From NCBI GenBank assembly GCA_017744605.1, contig JAGIAZ010000010.1, positions 1 through 64,000 of the forward strand: DNA of 64,000 bases, read 5' to 3'. The stretch comes from Sphingobium sp. (GTDB lineage: Bacteria > Pseudomonadota > Alphaproteobacteria > Sphingomonadales > Sphingomonadaceae). The notes beneath the pieces were generated by a model, which was not told where the DNA came from, made no database searches, and saw only the letters and a program-made list of their open reading frames with translations. The position numbers and the translations under genes are program-made. Shown here piece by piece: positions 19,987 through 30,458 of this stretch (positions are counted from its first letter, which is position 1; every line of letters begins with the position of its first letter).

Positions 19987-21159
19987 GTGACAAGGCTCGC
20001 CCCTTATGCCTGTGATCCGGCGAACAGCCGGGGCCGTCTCCATGCCGAGGCGAGCGGCGAGCAGCGGGGCCCGCGCGACGCGTTCCAGCGCGACCGCGAT
20101 CGCATCATCCATTCGATCAGCTTCCGGCGCCTGCGACACAAGACGCAGGTCTTCATCGCGCCCGATGGCGATCATTATCGCGTGCGGCTGACCCACAGCC
20201 TGGAGGTCGCGCAGATCGGCCGTGCCGTCGCCCGCACGCTGGGCCTCAACGAGGATCTGACCGAAGGCCTCTGTCTCGCGCACGATATCGGGCATCCGCC
20301 TTTCGGCCATGCCGGCGAGGACGCGCTCAAGGAGGCGCTCGCGACCTATGGTGGCTTCGATCACAATGCACATTGCATCCGCACGCTGACCTTGCTCGAA
20401 AATGCCTACCCGACCTTTCCCGGGCTCAATCTCACCTGGGAGATGCTGGAAGGCCTCGCCAAGCATAACGGCCCGGTTACGGCGCCGAACTGGGCGATGC
20501 GGGAAGCGGATGCCGCCTATCCGATGGAGCTCTCGAGCTGGCCGTCGCTCGAGGCGCAGATTGCCGCGCTCGCCGACGACATCGCCTATGACAATCATGA
20601 CATTGACGATGGCCTGCGCGCCGGCATTCTCTCGCTCGATCAAATCCTGACCGTCCCGCTGGTCGCGCGCTGCTGGGACCGGGTGCGCACGAGATTTCCC
20701 GACGTGCCCACGGAGCGCCTGCTGCGCGAACTCGTCCGCGAACAGATCGGCGTCATGGTCAACGACCTGCTCGACACGACGCGCGCCAATCTCGCCGGCA
20801 TGAGCCTGACGCAAGCAGGCGTCCAGGCGATACGCGACGCAGGGCGGCCTGTTGCGGGTTTTTCCGATGAGATGCGCGAGGCCGAACGCACGCTCAAGGC
20901 GTTCATGTACGCCAATCTCTATTATCATCCGTGGCAGCTGGAGGCTGCGGCGCGCGCCAGGATCGTCGTCGCCGACCTGTTCGAGGCCTATCATGACGAA
21001 CCCGCCCGCATGGGCGAGGGCTGGACCGAAAGCTGCTTGCACGAAGAACCCATGCGCAGCCGGCATATTGCCGACTATATTGCCGGCATGACGGATCGCT
21101 TTGCCGAACGTGCGCATCGGGACATTTTCGGCAACAAGCTCGACCGGCGGACGCACTGA
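19987..21159 (+). CDS. dgt: dGTP triphosphohydrolase-like HD-domain protein
   Basis: A 390-residue HD-superfamily phosphohydrolase of the short dGTPase type, expected to cleave dNTPs to the nucleoside and triphosphate. Metal ligands are visible in order: H in [10 protein letters not shown], the HD pair in [16 protein letters not shown] and the late Asp in [13 protein letters not shown]. The N-terminal [21 protein letters not shown] segment is typical. The start is a GTG at 19987 after a 182-base spacer from the SPOR gene; the spacer holds no other gene. Substrate preference cannot be told from sequence. Confidence 0.9.
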   Translation: MTRLAPYACDPANSRGRLHAEASGEQRGPRDAFQRDRDRIIHSISFRRLRHKTQVFIAPDGDHYRVRLTHSLEVAQIGRAVARTLGLNEDLTEGLCLAHDIGHPPFGHAGEDALKEALATYGGFDHNAHCIRTLTLLENAYPTFPGLNLTWEMLEGLAKHNGPVTAPNWAMREADAAYPMELSSWPSLEAQIAALADDIAYDNHDIDDGLRAGILSLDQILTVPLVARCWDRVRTRFPDVPTERLLRELVREQIGVMVNDLLDTTRANLAGMSLTQAGVQAIRDAGRPVAGFSDEMREAERTLKAFMYANLYYHPWQLEAAARARIVVADLFEAYHDEPARMGEGWTESCLHEEPMRSRHIADYIAGMTDRFAERAHRDIFGNKLDRRTH

Positions 21160-21183
21160 CCGGGGCGGGACAAGGAGGACGGG

Positions 21184-21705
21184 ATGCCGGAAGACCTGCA
21201 GCAATGGATCGGCCCGGTCCTGGCCATCGCGGTGGGCCTGGTCGTGCTGACGCTGCGCATGCGCAAGATGCAGCGGGCGCACCCTCTCAGGGTCGAGCGG
21301 CTGTGGATGCTGCCGGCCTTCTATGGCGCCGTGGCCACCGCGCTCTATGTCACGCATCCGCCGCAAGGCATGGTCTGGATCTACGCCCTGACGGCGCTTG
21401 CCGCGGGGCTGACGCTCGGCTGGATTCGCGGAAAGCTGATGGCCATCCATGTCGATCCGGAGACGCATGAGGTCAGCCAGCAGGGATCGCGACTGGCGAT
21501 GCTTTTCATCGTGGCGCTGGTGATCCTTCGCTTTGCGGCGCGCGCGTTCATGGGCGACGGGGCTAATGTCGACCCCACGGTCATGTTCGCGACCACCGAT
21601 GTCCTGCTCGCATTCGGCTTCGGCTTCATCGGCGCGCAGCGGCTGGAGATGGGCATGCGCGCCAGGGAATTGCTGGCGGAAGCGCGGGCGCGGCGCGACG
21701 CATGA
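21184..21705 (+). CDS. membrane protein, DUF1453/CcdC-like
   Basis: A 173-residue protein with four or five membrane segments (about 10-25, 43-58, 64-82, 106-124, 135-152). The pattern LRMRKMQRAHPLRVERLWMLP and the segment KLMAIHVDPETHEV suggest the DUF1453 (CcdC-like) family, whose role is unclear. A strong AAGGAGGA ribosome site precedes the ATG, and the TGA overlaps the next gene as ATGA. The family assignment is from memory of the pattern and is moderately sure; that it is a real gene is well supported. Confidence 0.75.
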   Translation: MPEDLQQWIGPVLAIAVGLVVLTLRMRKMQRAHPLRVERLWMLPAFYGAVATALYVTHPPQGMVWIYALTALAAGLTLGWIRGKLMAIHVDPETHEVSQQGSRLAMLFIVALVILRFAARAFMGDGANVDPTVMFATTDVLLAFGFGFIGAQRLEMGMRARELLAEARARRDA

Positions 21706-22370
21706 CGGACGCCCCCAAGCCCTGGCCCAAGCCCTGGCTCGCGGGCCAAGCGGCGAACGAAGCCGACAAGCGCCATGCGCCCGCGACACTGCGCAACCGC
21801 GATGCGATCGTCGAGGTCCTGCGCGGCGTGATGCCGAAGCGCGGGACGATCCTCGAGGTGGCGAGCGGGTCGGGCGAGCATGCCGTCCATTTCGCCCAGG
21901 CCTTTCCGGCGCTCGATTGGCAGCCTAGCGATCCGGATCCGGCGGCATTGCGCTCCATCGCGGCCTATGTGAACGACGCCGACCTCACGAATGTCGCGCC
22001 GCCGCTCATGATCGACGCGCGCGCCGAGGACTGGCCGCTGGACCGGGCGGATGCGGTTCTCTGCATCAATATGGTCCACATCAGCCCGTGGGAAGCGACG
22101 CGCGGACTGCTTCGCGGCGCTGCGAAGCTGCTGCCGTCCGATGGGCTGCTGTATCTGTACGGACCCTATATCCAGCAGGGCGTGGAGACCGCGGCGAGCA
22201 ATCTCGCCTTCGACCAGTCGCTGAAAAGCCGGGACCCGGCCTGGGGCCTGAGGGATGTGGCGGACGTCGAGGCGGCGGCGGTCGAGCAGGGCTTCCGGCT
22301 CGAAGCGATCGTCCCGATGCCGGCAAACAATCTCAGCCTGATCTTCCGGCGCGGTCCTCGTCGGGACTGA
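21702..22370 (+). CDS. DUF938 class I SAM-dependent methyltransferase
   Basis: A 222-residue cytoplasmic protein of the DUF938 family, which has a SAM-binding Rossmann fold. RHAPATLRNRDAI, the glycine motif LEVASGSGEHAVHFA and WQPSDPDP are family hallmarks. The methyl acceptor is unknown. The ATG overlaps the stop of the preceding membrane-protein gene. Its last 38 bases overlap, tail to tail, the end of the opposite-strand transporter. Confidence 0.88.
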   Translation: MTDAPKPWPKPWLAGQAANEADKRHAPATLRNRDAIVEVLRGVMPKRGTILEVASGSGEHAVHFAQAFPALDWQPSDPDPAALRSIAAYVNDADLTNVAPPLMIDARAEDWPLDRADAVLCINMVHISPWEATRGLLRGAAKLLPSDGLLYLYGPYIQQGVETAASNLAFDQSLKSRDPAWGLRDVADVEAAAVEQGFRLEAIVPMPANNLSLIFRRGPRRD

Positions 22371-23274
22371 CGCTGCCGGCGCTGCGGCGGACATGCTCGC
22401 GCCAGGCGATGTACAGTCCCGCCACCGCGATCATCGCTGCGCCTGCCCAACTGGCAGGGCCCGGCCAGCTGCTCCAGAAGATCCAGCCCGCCGCCGTCGC
22501 CCAGACGAGCTGGCTGTAGTCCATCGGGATCACGAGCGAGACGGGCGCGAAGCGCAGCGCGAAGGTCATCAGCAATTGTGCCGCGCCGCCGGTGAGGCCG
22601 AGCAGGACGAGCAGGGGCCATTGCTCCAGCGTGTGCACGGCGCCCGACATCAGCACGAGTGCGCCGAGTGGCGGCAGCGAAATGGTGGTGAACCAGAACA
22701 CGATGGTCGGCGCCGGCTCGGACTTGTTGAGGTCGCGCAGCACGATCGAGATGATCGCTGTGACGAAGGCGCCCGCAAGCGCGACGAGCACGCCGAAGCT
22801 GGCGAGGTTCTGCGCATCCGGGTGCGCCATGATGATGACGCCGACAAAACCCAGCGCGACCGCACTCCAGCGGTGGATGCCGATATGCTCGCGCAGGACG
22901 ATGGCGGACAGGATGGTCGCGAAGATCGGCATGGTGAAGGCGATGGAGGTCGATTCCGCGAGCGGCAGCAGCGCGACCGCCCCGAAATTCAGGATCATGC
23001 CGATCATGCCGAGGATCGAGCGCGAGACGTGCATGCCGATGCGCTGCGTCTTGACCGCCGCCGGGCCCATGGTCGCGAAGAGCCATGCGGCGGCCACCGG
23101 CCAGGCGAAGAGCTGGCGATAGAAGACGATCTCGGCAATGCCGACATGCCGGTCGGACAGGAGCTTGCCGCAGACATAGGTCGAGGCGAGCATCAGCATG
23201 GCGGCGAGGCGCAGGCCGATGGCGAGCATCGGCTGATCGTGGCGGCCGTCATGGCCGGCTATGGCCGCCGTCAT
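22333..23274 (-). CDS. EamA/DMT-family transporter
   Basis: A 313-residue integral membrane protein with ten predicted segments arranged as two EamA repeats (about 20-145 and 160-290), the drug/metabolite transporter fold. The substrate cannot be told. The start codon overlaps the stop of the rarD-like gene by four bases, so the two transporters form one - strand operon. The C-terminal hydrophilic tail overlaps the end of the DUF938 gene. Confidence 0.88.
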   Translation of the reverse strand: MTAAIAGHDGRHDQPMLAIGLRLAAMLMLASTYVCGKLLSDRHVGIAEIVFYRQLFAWPVAAAWLFATMGPAAVKTQRIGMHVSRSILGMIGMILNFGAVALLPLAESTSIAFTMPIFATILSAIVLREHIGIHRWSAVALGFVGVIIMAHPDAQNLASFGVLVALAGAFVTAIISIVLRDLNKSEPAPTIVFWFTTISLPPLGALVLMSGAVHTLEQWPLLVLLGLTGGAAQLLMTFALRFAPVSLVIPMDYSQLVWATAAGWIFWSSWPGPASWAGAAMIAVAGLYIAWREHVRRSAGSVSPDEDRAGRSG

Positions 23275-24188
23275 GGCACGGCTCGCTTCATGGCGCGCAG
23301 ACTGTCCGCCACGAACAGGGCAAGCGCAAGCCAGATGAGCCCGAAGCTGGCCAGGCGGGCCGCCGAGAGCGGCTCGTCGAACAGGAAATAGCCGGCCAGG
23401 AATTGCAGCGAAGGCGCGATATATTGAAGGAGGCCGAGCGTGATCATCGGCAGGCGGCGCGCGGCGCCTGCAAACAGGAGCAGCGGCACCGAGGTGATCG
23501 CGCCCGTGCCGATCAGCAAGGCCGTCTCCACGCCGTCGCGGCCGAAGGACAGCGTCCCCGCCATGCCGAACCAGATCAGCGCGGCCAGCGCAGGCGGCGC
23601 CAGCACCAGCGTCTCCACGGCAAGGCCGACAGCGGCGGGGACTGGAGTCAGCTTGCGGACCAGGCCATAGAGCCCGAAGCTCACCGCGAGCGTGAGGCTG
23701 ATCCAGAGCGTCTGCAACTCGCCGGCGGCGAGGACGGCGACGCCCAGCGCGGCGATCGTCACGGCCACAAGCTGCGTGCGCCGCAGTCGCTCATGCAGGA
23801 AGACCATGCCGAGCAGGATGTTGACCAGCGGATTGAGGAAGTAACCCAGGCTCCCGGCCAGGATGTGCGCATTGTAGATCGCCCAGATGTAGACCAGCCA
23901 GTTGATTGCGATCAGCACCGCGCTGACCGTCAATGCGCCGAGGATGCGCGGCTGCCGGAGCGCCGCGACGAAGTCGGGGAACAGCCGCGCGGTCACGAGA
24001 ATGACGGCCAGAAAGACGACCGACCAGACCACGCGATGTGCGACGACCTCGACGGGCCCCACCGTGGGGAAGAGCTTGAAGTAAAGCGGCAGCAGGCCCC
24101 ACAGCCCATAGGCTGCGATGCCGTTGAAAAGGCCCGTGCGGTGAGTCGCGCGGGCCTCGGCTTCGTGGAGGGACAGCGGCGCGTTCAT
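23271..24188 (-). CDS. rarD: EamA-family transporter RarD
   Basis: A 305-residue ten-segment DMT protein of the RarD branch: GIAAYGLWGLLPLYFK, the AHRVVWS segment and NWLVYIWAI are characteristic. I use the ATG at 24188; a GTG 17 codons upstream gives a Pro-rich extension absent from the family. RarD was named for a chloramphenicol-sensitivity phenotype but its substrate is not established. It is the first gene of a two-transporter operon with the EamA gene. Confidence 0.88.
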   Translation of the reverse strand: MNAPLSLHEAEARATHRTGLFNGIAAYGLWGLLPLYFKLFPTVGPVEVVAHRVVWSVVFLAVILVTARLFPDFVAALRQPRILGALTVSAVLIAINWLVYIWAIYNAHILAGSLGYFLNPLVNILLGMVFLHERLRRTQLVAVTIAALGVAVLAAGELQTLWISLTLAVSFGLYGLVRKLTPVPAAVGLAVETLVLAPPALAALIWFGMAGTLSFGRDGVETALLIGTGAITSVPLLLFAGAARRLPMITLGLLQYIAPSLQFLAGYFLFDEPLSAARLASFGLIWLALALFVADSLRAMKRAVP

Positions 24189-24281
24189 AGGCGGAGGAAG
24201 CGTGGCCCGAGCATGGCTTGCCCATGGCGGGCGGGGCACGGCTTGGCAAGGCGTCAGATCGGACGGCGCAATTTGCCGCGG

Positions 24282-25193
24282 TTACTGTTCCGGGCTGTAG
24301 CGCACCACTTTCGCGCGCCTGAGAATACGATCTTCCAGCGAATAATAGAGCCAGATATCCCTGCCGCACTCGAGGCAGGAAGCCGCGAAGGCAATGTCCG
24401 TCGCGGTGCGGTCCTTGGCGGGCGGCGGCATCAGCAAGGGCTCGATGCCGCGCCCGGTGATGCGGGTGAAATCGGACGAGAAGCTGATCCAGCCGATCCG
24501 CCAGCGCGCGTCGACCGTGGCGCCATTGTAGAACATCACCGGATCCTGTCCTTCGCTCTGGACGATCGGGCCGGTCGAAAGATGCCAGTTGTCCCAGCTG
24601 TCCTCGCGGATGGTGAAAGGGTCGTCGGCCACCGTCCATGGCCCTTCGACGCCAGGGCCCACCGCCATGCCGATGCGCGAGGCGCCATCCCTGGCATATT
24701 CGTAGAACAGCCGATATTGGCCGTCGCTGCCCTTGGCGAGTGTGGCTTCCTTGATATTGCCTTCGCCTTCGGGCGCCTTGAGCATGACTCTTTGCTCCTG
24801 CAGGTCGGTCAGGTCCGCGCCCTTGGCGACCAGCAAGGCGCCCTGCTCCCGCCTGGCGTCGACGCCCGTGTAGAAGACGAGATAGTTGCCCTTGTCGCCA
24901 TGTACGACGGTGGGATCCTCGCAACCGCCCGCGTCGTCGGGATTGGGGCCGGGGACGATGGCCGGCTCGTCGCGCATGCGGAAGCAGACGCCGTCCTCGG
25001 AATCGCCGCTCCAGATGACGCCGGTCGGGTCGGTCGGTCCGAGCGGGCGCGGCAGGACGCGGACCAGCAGCCGATACACATCGCCCTCGGTCCAGACGAA
25101 CGGGCTCATGAGGTCGTAATTGGCGAGCCGCCCTTCCGGCCCGGCAATGTCCAGCGTCACGTCCTGCAGTGCCTCGATCACATAGGCGACCAT
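24282..25193 (-). CDS. glycoside hydrolase-like beta-propeller protein (GH130/GH43 type)
   Basis: A 303-residue protein built of repeated beta-sheet segments, as in the five-bladed propellers of GH43 and GH130. Segments GCEDPTVVHGDKGNYLVFYTG, LFYEYARDGASRIGMA and PVMFYNGATVDARWRIGW follow the blade pattern, with acidic residues placed like the catalytic ones. No signal peptide is seen, so it probably acts in the cytoplasm, which would fit a GH130 mannoside phosphorylase. The ATG at 25193 follows the SDR stop by four bases, giving an operon. The exact activity is uncertain. Confidence 0.7.
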   Translation of the reverse strand: MVAYVIEALQDVTLDIAGPEGRLANYDLMSPFVWTEGDVYRLLVRVLPRPLGPTDPTGVIWSGDSEDGVCFRMRDEPAIVPGPNPDDAGGCEDPTVVHGDKGNYLVFYTGVDARREQGALLVAKGADLTDLQEQRVMLKAPEGEGNIKEATLAKGSDGQYRLFYEYARDGASRIGMAVGPGVEGPWTVADDPFTIREDSWDNWHLSTGPIVQSEGQDPVMFYNGATVDARWRIGWISFSSDFTRITGRGIEPLLMPPPAKDRTATDIAFAASCLECGRDIWLYYSLEDRILRRAKVVRYSPEQ

Positions 25194-25197
25194 GGGA

Positions 25198-25992
25198 TCA
25201 GGCGCCCTGCGCGATGGTGAGCGAGAGGGCGCCGTCGATGGTGACGGTCGTGCCGGTGATGTAGTCGGCGGCGGGCGAGAGCAGATAGGCGATGAGATCG
25301 GCCACCTCTTCGGCGGTGCCAGCCCGGCCCCAGGGGATGGCGGATTGCCTGGCGGCAAGCGCCTGCGGATTGTCGAGCGCCGACTGGTTCATGGGCGTCA
25401 GGATCATGCCCGGCGCCACGCTGTTGACCGCAATGTGCCTGGGTGCCAGCTCCAGCGCGAGCGTGGCGGTGAGTTGGGCAAGCCCGCCCTTGGCCGCGTC
25501 ATAGTCCACGCCGCCGGGACGCGGCGCGCGCTCATGGATGGAGGAGGTGTTGACGATCCGTCCCGGCGCGTTCGCGGCGTCCAGCGCCCGGACCATGCGG
25601 CGACAGGTGAGGAAGGGGCCGTAAAGGTCGGACCGCACGATCCGGTCGAACTGCGCGAGCGACATGTCGCGCAGGAAGATGCCGGACATGTTGAGACCGG
25701 CGGAATTCACCAGCAGGTCGACCGTACCGAATGTCGCCTCCGCCGCTGCGAACAGCGCTTCGACCTCGGCTTCGCTGGTCACATCGGTCTGCCGGGCGAT
25801 GGCGCGGCCGCCATGTCCGGCGATCTCGGATACGACATCGTGCGCGGCCTTTGCGTCTCGGAAATAGGTGAGCGCAACCGGAATACCGGCCAGGCCCAGG
25901 CGAAGGGCGCATGCCCGGCCTATGCCGGATTCGCCGCCGGTCACGACCGCTACGGAGCTGGAAAGAAAGCGAAACGGGTCCACACGCGCCAT
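25198..25992 (-). CDS. SDR-family NAD(P)-dependent oxidoreductase
   Basis: A 264-residue classical short-chain dehydrogenase. The nucleotide motif TGGESGIGRA is at 19-28, the NSAG motif is present, the catalytic serine lies in NTSSIHE and the Tyr-Lys pair in YDAAK; the C-terminal DYITGTTVTIDGA is typical. The closest subgroup by pattern is glucose 1-dehydrogenase-like sugar or alcohol dehydrogenases. It precedes and is probably co-transcribed with the propeller glycosidase, suggesting a carbohydrate substrate. Confidence 0.88.
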   Translation of the reverse strand: MARVDPFRFLSSSVAVVTGGESGIGRACALRLGLAGIPVALTYFRDAKAAHDVVSEIAGHGGRAIARQTDVTSEAEVEALFAAAEATFGTVDLLVNSAGLNMSGIFLRDMSLAQFDRIVRSDLYGPFLTCRRMVRALDAANAPGRIVNTSSIHERAPRPGGVDYDAAKGGLAQLTATLALELAPRHIAVNSVAPGMILTPMNQSALDNPQALAARQSAIPWGRAGTAEEVADLIAYLLSPAADYITGTTVTIDGALSLTIAQGA

Positions 25993-26062
25993 GCATGCAT
26001 AACGCGCAAGTGCGGGAAAACGTGCCCGTGCGCCTTACGGCATGAAATCAGGCCGGCAGCTT

Positions 26063-27346
<1,284 letters not shown>

Positions 27347-27451
27347 CGGCGTGTCTTAGCGAGCGCTGTGTTCCGTGCAAGAGGAGGACCGTCGCTTGCC
27401 CGCAGTGCGGTTCGGAACGTCAGTGCCCAGCCCGATGGCCGCGGCCGGTCT

Positions 27452-27886
27452 TCACGTCGATTTCTTGCCGAAGCCACCCTGAACGCGCGGCGACTTGTTC
27501 GCGCCGAAGGCATTCACATTGTCCTGGAAGCGCTTCCAGATCGCGGCGAGCGGCCCCTGGTTGAGCGGCGTGTCGAGCCGCACGCCGACCGTGCCATCGG
27601 GCCTGGTCCAGCGCACCGTTCCGCACACCGTATCGCCCTGGCATTCGATGATCACCCGCATGCGGGGCTGAGCCTTGTCGAACCCGCCCAGCCGCAGACC
27701 CTGCTGCGACACGTCGATGATGAAGGCCTCCTGCCCATCGAGCACGGTGCTGACGAACACGGGAAGTTCCGTGCGAAAACGTCGGTCTACGCGGTTGTTG
27801 TCGTCGCTCACTATCACTCGCCCTGAAGGGCCGTCCTCTAACAGAAATGAACCCGCGCGTCGCATCGCATGCGCTATGTGCATCAT
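27452..27886 (-). CDS. PilZ domain protein
   Basis: A 144-residue single-domain protein. DRRFRTELPVFV supplies the RxxxR motif and DVSQQGLRLGG the (D/N)xSxxG motif that together bind cyclic di-GMP in PilZ domains. The C-terminal 30 residues are basic and glycine-rich. It stands alone between murA and the HNH gene, so the process it controls is not evident. The ATG at 27886 is followed directly by a second ATG; the exact start is uncertain by a few codons. Confidence 0.85.
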   Translation of the reverse strand: MMHIAHAMRRAGSFLLEDGPSGRVIVSDDNNRVDRRFRTELPVFVSTVLDGQEAFIIDVSQQGLRLGGFDKAQPRMRVIIECQGDTVCGTVRWTRPDGTVGVRLDTPLNQGPLAAIWKRFQDNVNAFGANKSPRVQGGFGKKST

Positions 27887-27921
27887 CCTATGAGACTAAT
27901 GTTAAAGATGACCTGCCGTCG

Positions 27922-28488
27922 TCAGGCCAAAAGCTCGACGTCCCAATAAAGCCAGTCGTGCCAGCTTTCGTGGAGATAGTTGGGCGGGAAGGCGCGGCCA
28001 TGGTCCTGCAGCTGCCAGCTGGTCGGGCGGATCGGATATTCATGGATGTGCATGCCGGCCTCGCGCGGCGTGCGGCCGCCCTTCCTGAGATTGCAGGGCG
28101 AACAGGCGGTGGTGACATTCTCCCAGGTCGTGCGCCCGCCGGCGCGCCGCGGCACCACATGGTCGAAGGTCAGCTCCTTGGTCGAGCCGCAATATTGGCA
28201 GGTGAACTTGTCGCGCAGGAACAGGTTGAACCGCGTGAAGGCCGGATGCTCGCTGGGCCGCACATATTGCTTGAGTGCGATCACCGAGGGGATTTGCATC
28301 TGGAAGCTGGGGGAGTGGACTTCCCGGTCGTAGCTGGCGACGATGTCCACTCGATCTAAAAAAACCGCCTTGATGGCGGTTTGCCAAGGCCACAGGCTCA
28401 GCGGATAATAAGAGAGAGGCGTATAGTCCGCGTTGAGGACCAGCGCCGGACAGTTTTCCGGATGTCGTATTCGATCGGGATGATACAT
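27922..28488 (-). CDS. HNH endonuclease
   Basis: A 188-residue HNH-family nuclease with a four-cysteine zinc site: CQYCG and CSPCN flank the FDHVVPRRAGG histidine motif and the central Asn. This widespread short form begins with CPALVLNADYTPLSY, found in many free-living bacteria as a housekeeping gene without a known target. It is divergent from gluQRS, with 100 bases between the starts, which should hold both promoters. Confidence 0.9.
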   Translation of the reverse strand: MYHPDRIRHPENCPALVLNADYTPLSYYPLSLWPWQTAIKAVFLDRVDIVASYDREVHSPSFQMQIPSVIALKQYVRPSEHPAFTRFNLFLRDKFTCQYCGSTKELTFDHVVPRRAGGRTTWENVTTACSPCNLRKGGRTPREAGMHIHEYPIRPTSWQLQDHGRAFPPNYLHESWHDWLYWDVELLA

Positions 28489-28588
28489 GCGCTTCTCAGG
28501 CTCCCTTTCGTTGCCGACGCACTTCCTGGAGGAAGAAGCGTGACGCCTTCATGACAGCATCCTTAATGAGTCCCCGTCAAGAGCTAGT

Positions 28589-29512
28589 ATGAGCCAAAAT
28601 CGCATCCCACCGCATCTGGTGACTCGCTTCGCCCCAAGTCCGACCGGCCGGCTCCATGTCGGGCATGGCTATTCGGCGCTTCTGGCCCATGATCTCGCGC
28701 GCGACCGGGGCGGACGCTTCCTGCTGCGCATCGAGGATATCGACGCGACACGATGTCGCCCCGAATTTACGGACGGCATACGACAAGACCTTCAATGGCT
28801 TGGAATCGCGTGGGATGATATCGCGATCCAGTCGGAGCGGCTGGCGGTTTACGATGCGGCGCTGGCGCAGCTCGAGGCGCAGGGCCTTGTCTATCCCTGC
28901 TTCTGCAGCCGCGCGGACATTGCGCGGGAAGTGGCCGCGAGCCTGTCCGCGCCGCATGGCGCCGATGGGCCGCTTTATCCGGGGACGTGCCGCCTGTTGG
29001 GCAGCGCCGAGCGGGCAAGGCGGATCGCGCAGGGTGATCCCCATAGCTGGCGGCTCGATATGGGCGCGGCAATGGCGCACACGGGGCCGCTCAGTTGGCA
29101 TGACGAGACCGCGGGCGATGTCGCGGTCGATCCGGATGCGCTTGGCGATCTGATCCTCAAGGGCCGCGACCGCCCGGCCAGCTATCATCTTGCCGTGGTC
29201 GTGGACGATGCGGCGCAAGGCGTGACGGATGTCGTGCGCGGCCGCGATGTCTTTGCCTCGACCCATGCGCACCGCATGTTGCAGCAATTGCTCGGCCTGC
29301 CATTGCCCCATTATCATCATCACGGTCTCGTCGTGGACGCCGAAGGCAGGCGCCTGGCCAAGCGCGCCGCCGGCCTCAGCCTCGCCGAACTGCGCGAGGG
29401 CGGCATGGACGGCGCGACGCTGGCGGCGGACTTGCGCGCCGGGCGCTTTCCGGTTGGCACGGGACTGGAGCGGTCTTACATGGGCGAGGACAGGAGTCCG
29501 TCCCATGGGTAA
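28589..29512 (+). CDS. gluQRS: tRNA glutamyl-Q(34) synthetase GluQRS
   Basis: A 307-residue class I synthetase-like protein lacking the anticodon-binding domain of GluRS. It attaches glutamate to queuosine in the wobble position of tRNA-Asp. FAPSPTGRLHVGHG holds the HIGH motif, the LAKRAAG segment is the KMSKS equivalent, and a CFC pair followed by YPGTC supplies the family's zinc ligands. The next gene begins inside its last codons. Confidence 0.93.
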   Translation: MSQNRIPPHLVTRFAPSPTGRLHVGHGYSALLAHDLARDRGGRFLLRIEDIDATRCRPEFTDGIRQDLQWLGIAWDDIAIQSERLAVYDAALAQLEAQGLVYPCFCSRADIAREVAASLSAPHGADGPLYPGTCRLLGSAERARRIAQGDPHSWRLDMGAAMAHTGPLSWHDETAGDVAVDPDALGDLILKGRDRPASYHLAVVVDDAAQGVTDVVRGRDVFASTHAHRMLQQLLGLPLPHYHHHGLVVDAEGRRLAKRAAGLSLAELREGGMDGATLAADLRAGRFPVGTGLERSYMGEDRSPSHG

Positions 29513-29741
29513 TGCCTTCATCGTCCTTCTCATCGTCGTCTTCGCGATCGGTGCCGTGGTCATGCTGGTGCGCGGTGTCATCGCGTTCCTCAAGACGACC
29601 GAGGAGGATCTCAAGAGCGGCGTCAATGGCCCCAGCCAGTCGAGCCTCAAGCAGAACCGGATGATGATGGGCCGCGTCACCTTCCAGGCGCTGGCGATCC
29701 TGATGGTCGCGCTGCTGCTGTTGATCAACGGCGGCCGCTGA
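29505..29741 (+). CDS. HIG1-type twin-transmembrane protein
   Basis: A 78-residue protein with two membrane segments (about 3-23 and 56-74) joined by a short polar loop containing QNRMMMGRVTFQALAI, the pattern of bacterial HIG1/hypoxia-induced family proteins. Eukaryotic members assist respiratory supercomplexes; the bacterial role is not settled. The ATG at 29505 overlaps the end of gluQRS by eight bases, and the cobalamin adenosyltransferase gene follows 19 bases later, so the three genes form a likely operon. Confidence 0.8.
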   Translation: MGNAFIVLLIVVFAIGAVVMLVRGVIAFLKTTEEDLKSGVNGPSQSSLKQNRMMMGRVTFQALAILMVALLLLINGGR

Positions 29742-29760
29742 ACCGGGAGCGGGCTGGGCC

Positions 29761-30330
29761 ATGGTCCGCCTCAACCGCATCTACACGCGCACGGGAGACG
29801 ATGGCACGACCGGCCTGGTCGATGGGTCGCGCGTCGCCAAGGACGATCCGCGCATGGCGGCGATCGGCGAGGTCGACGAACTGAACAGCGCGATCGGCGT
29901 CGCGGTGGCCGTGATGAACGATCCGGGCCGCGCCGCGCTGCTGCAGTCGGTGCAGAACGATCTGTTCGATCTCGGCGCCGATCTCGCGACGCCGGGCGAC
30001 GACTTCGCGCCTTCGGACATGGTGTTGCGCATCATCCCCCCTCAGGTGGAGCGGCTCGAGCTAGCCATCGATGCGCTCAACGAGCATCTGGAACCGCTGC
30101 GCAGCTTCATCCTGCCTGGCGGATCGCCGGCGGCTGCGTATGTGCATCTTGCCCGCGCCATTGCGCGCCGGGCTGAGCGGGCGGCGATGACGGCGGCTGG
30201 GGCGGCGCCAGTCAACCCGGCGGCGCTGGCCTATCTCAATCGCCTGTCGGACCTGCTCTTCGTGCTGGCCCGAGCGATCAATGCGGATGGAGCCGGCGAT
30301 ATCCTCTGGATACCCGGCGCCCAGCGCTGA
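29761..30330 (+). CDS. cob(I)alamin adenosyltransferase, PduO type
   Basis: A 189-residue PduO/MMAB-type corrinoid adenosyltransferase, making adenosylcobalamin from cob(I)alamin and ATP. The N-terminal IYTRTGDDGTTGLVDG phosphate-binding loop, GEVDELNSAIG and the C-terminal LNRLSDLLFVLAR with its key arginine are all present. Together with the B12 riboswitch and btuB at the window end it points to salvage and use of cobalamin. Confidence 0.94.
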   Translation: MVRLNRIYTRTGDDGTTGLVDGSRVAKDDPRMAAIGEVDELNSAIGVAVAVMNDPGRAALLQSVQNDLFDLGADLATPGDDFAPSDMVLRIIPPQVERLELAIDALNEHLEPLRSFILPGGSPAAAYVHLARAIARRAERAAMTAAGAAPVNPAALAYLNRLSDLLFVLARAINADGAGDILWIPGAQR

Positions 30331-30458
30331 CCTTTAAATTTCAGCCCGTTCCGACCGTCGGCTGTCGTGGTTAACAAGCCGGCGTCATTGTCCATTTTCT
30401 TAAGGAAAAGCGCGATAATCTGGGCAATCGCGACCAGAACTCTGGGAGGAGCAAAGGC

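Noticed and set aside
23085..25220. 711-codon + strand open frame opposite the transporters and glycosidase
   Set aside because: Shadow of three well-supported - strand genes; composition is Arg/Ala/His-rich with no motifs.
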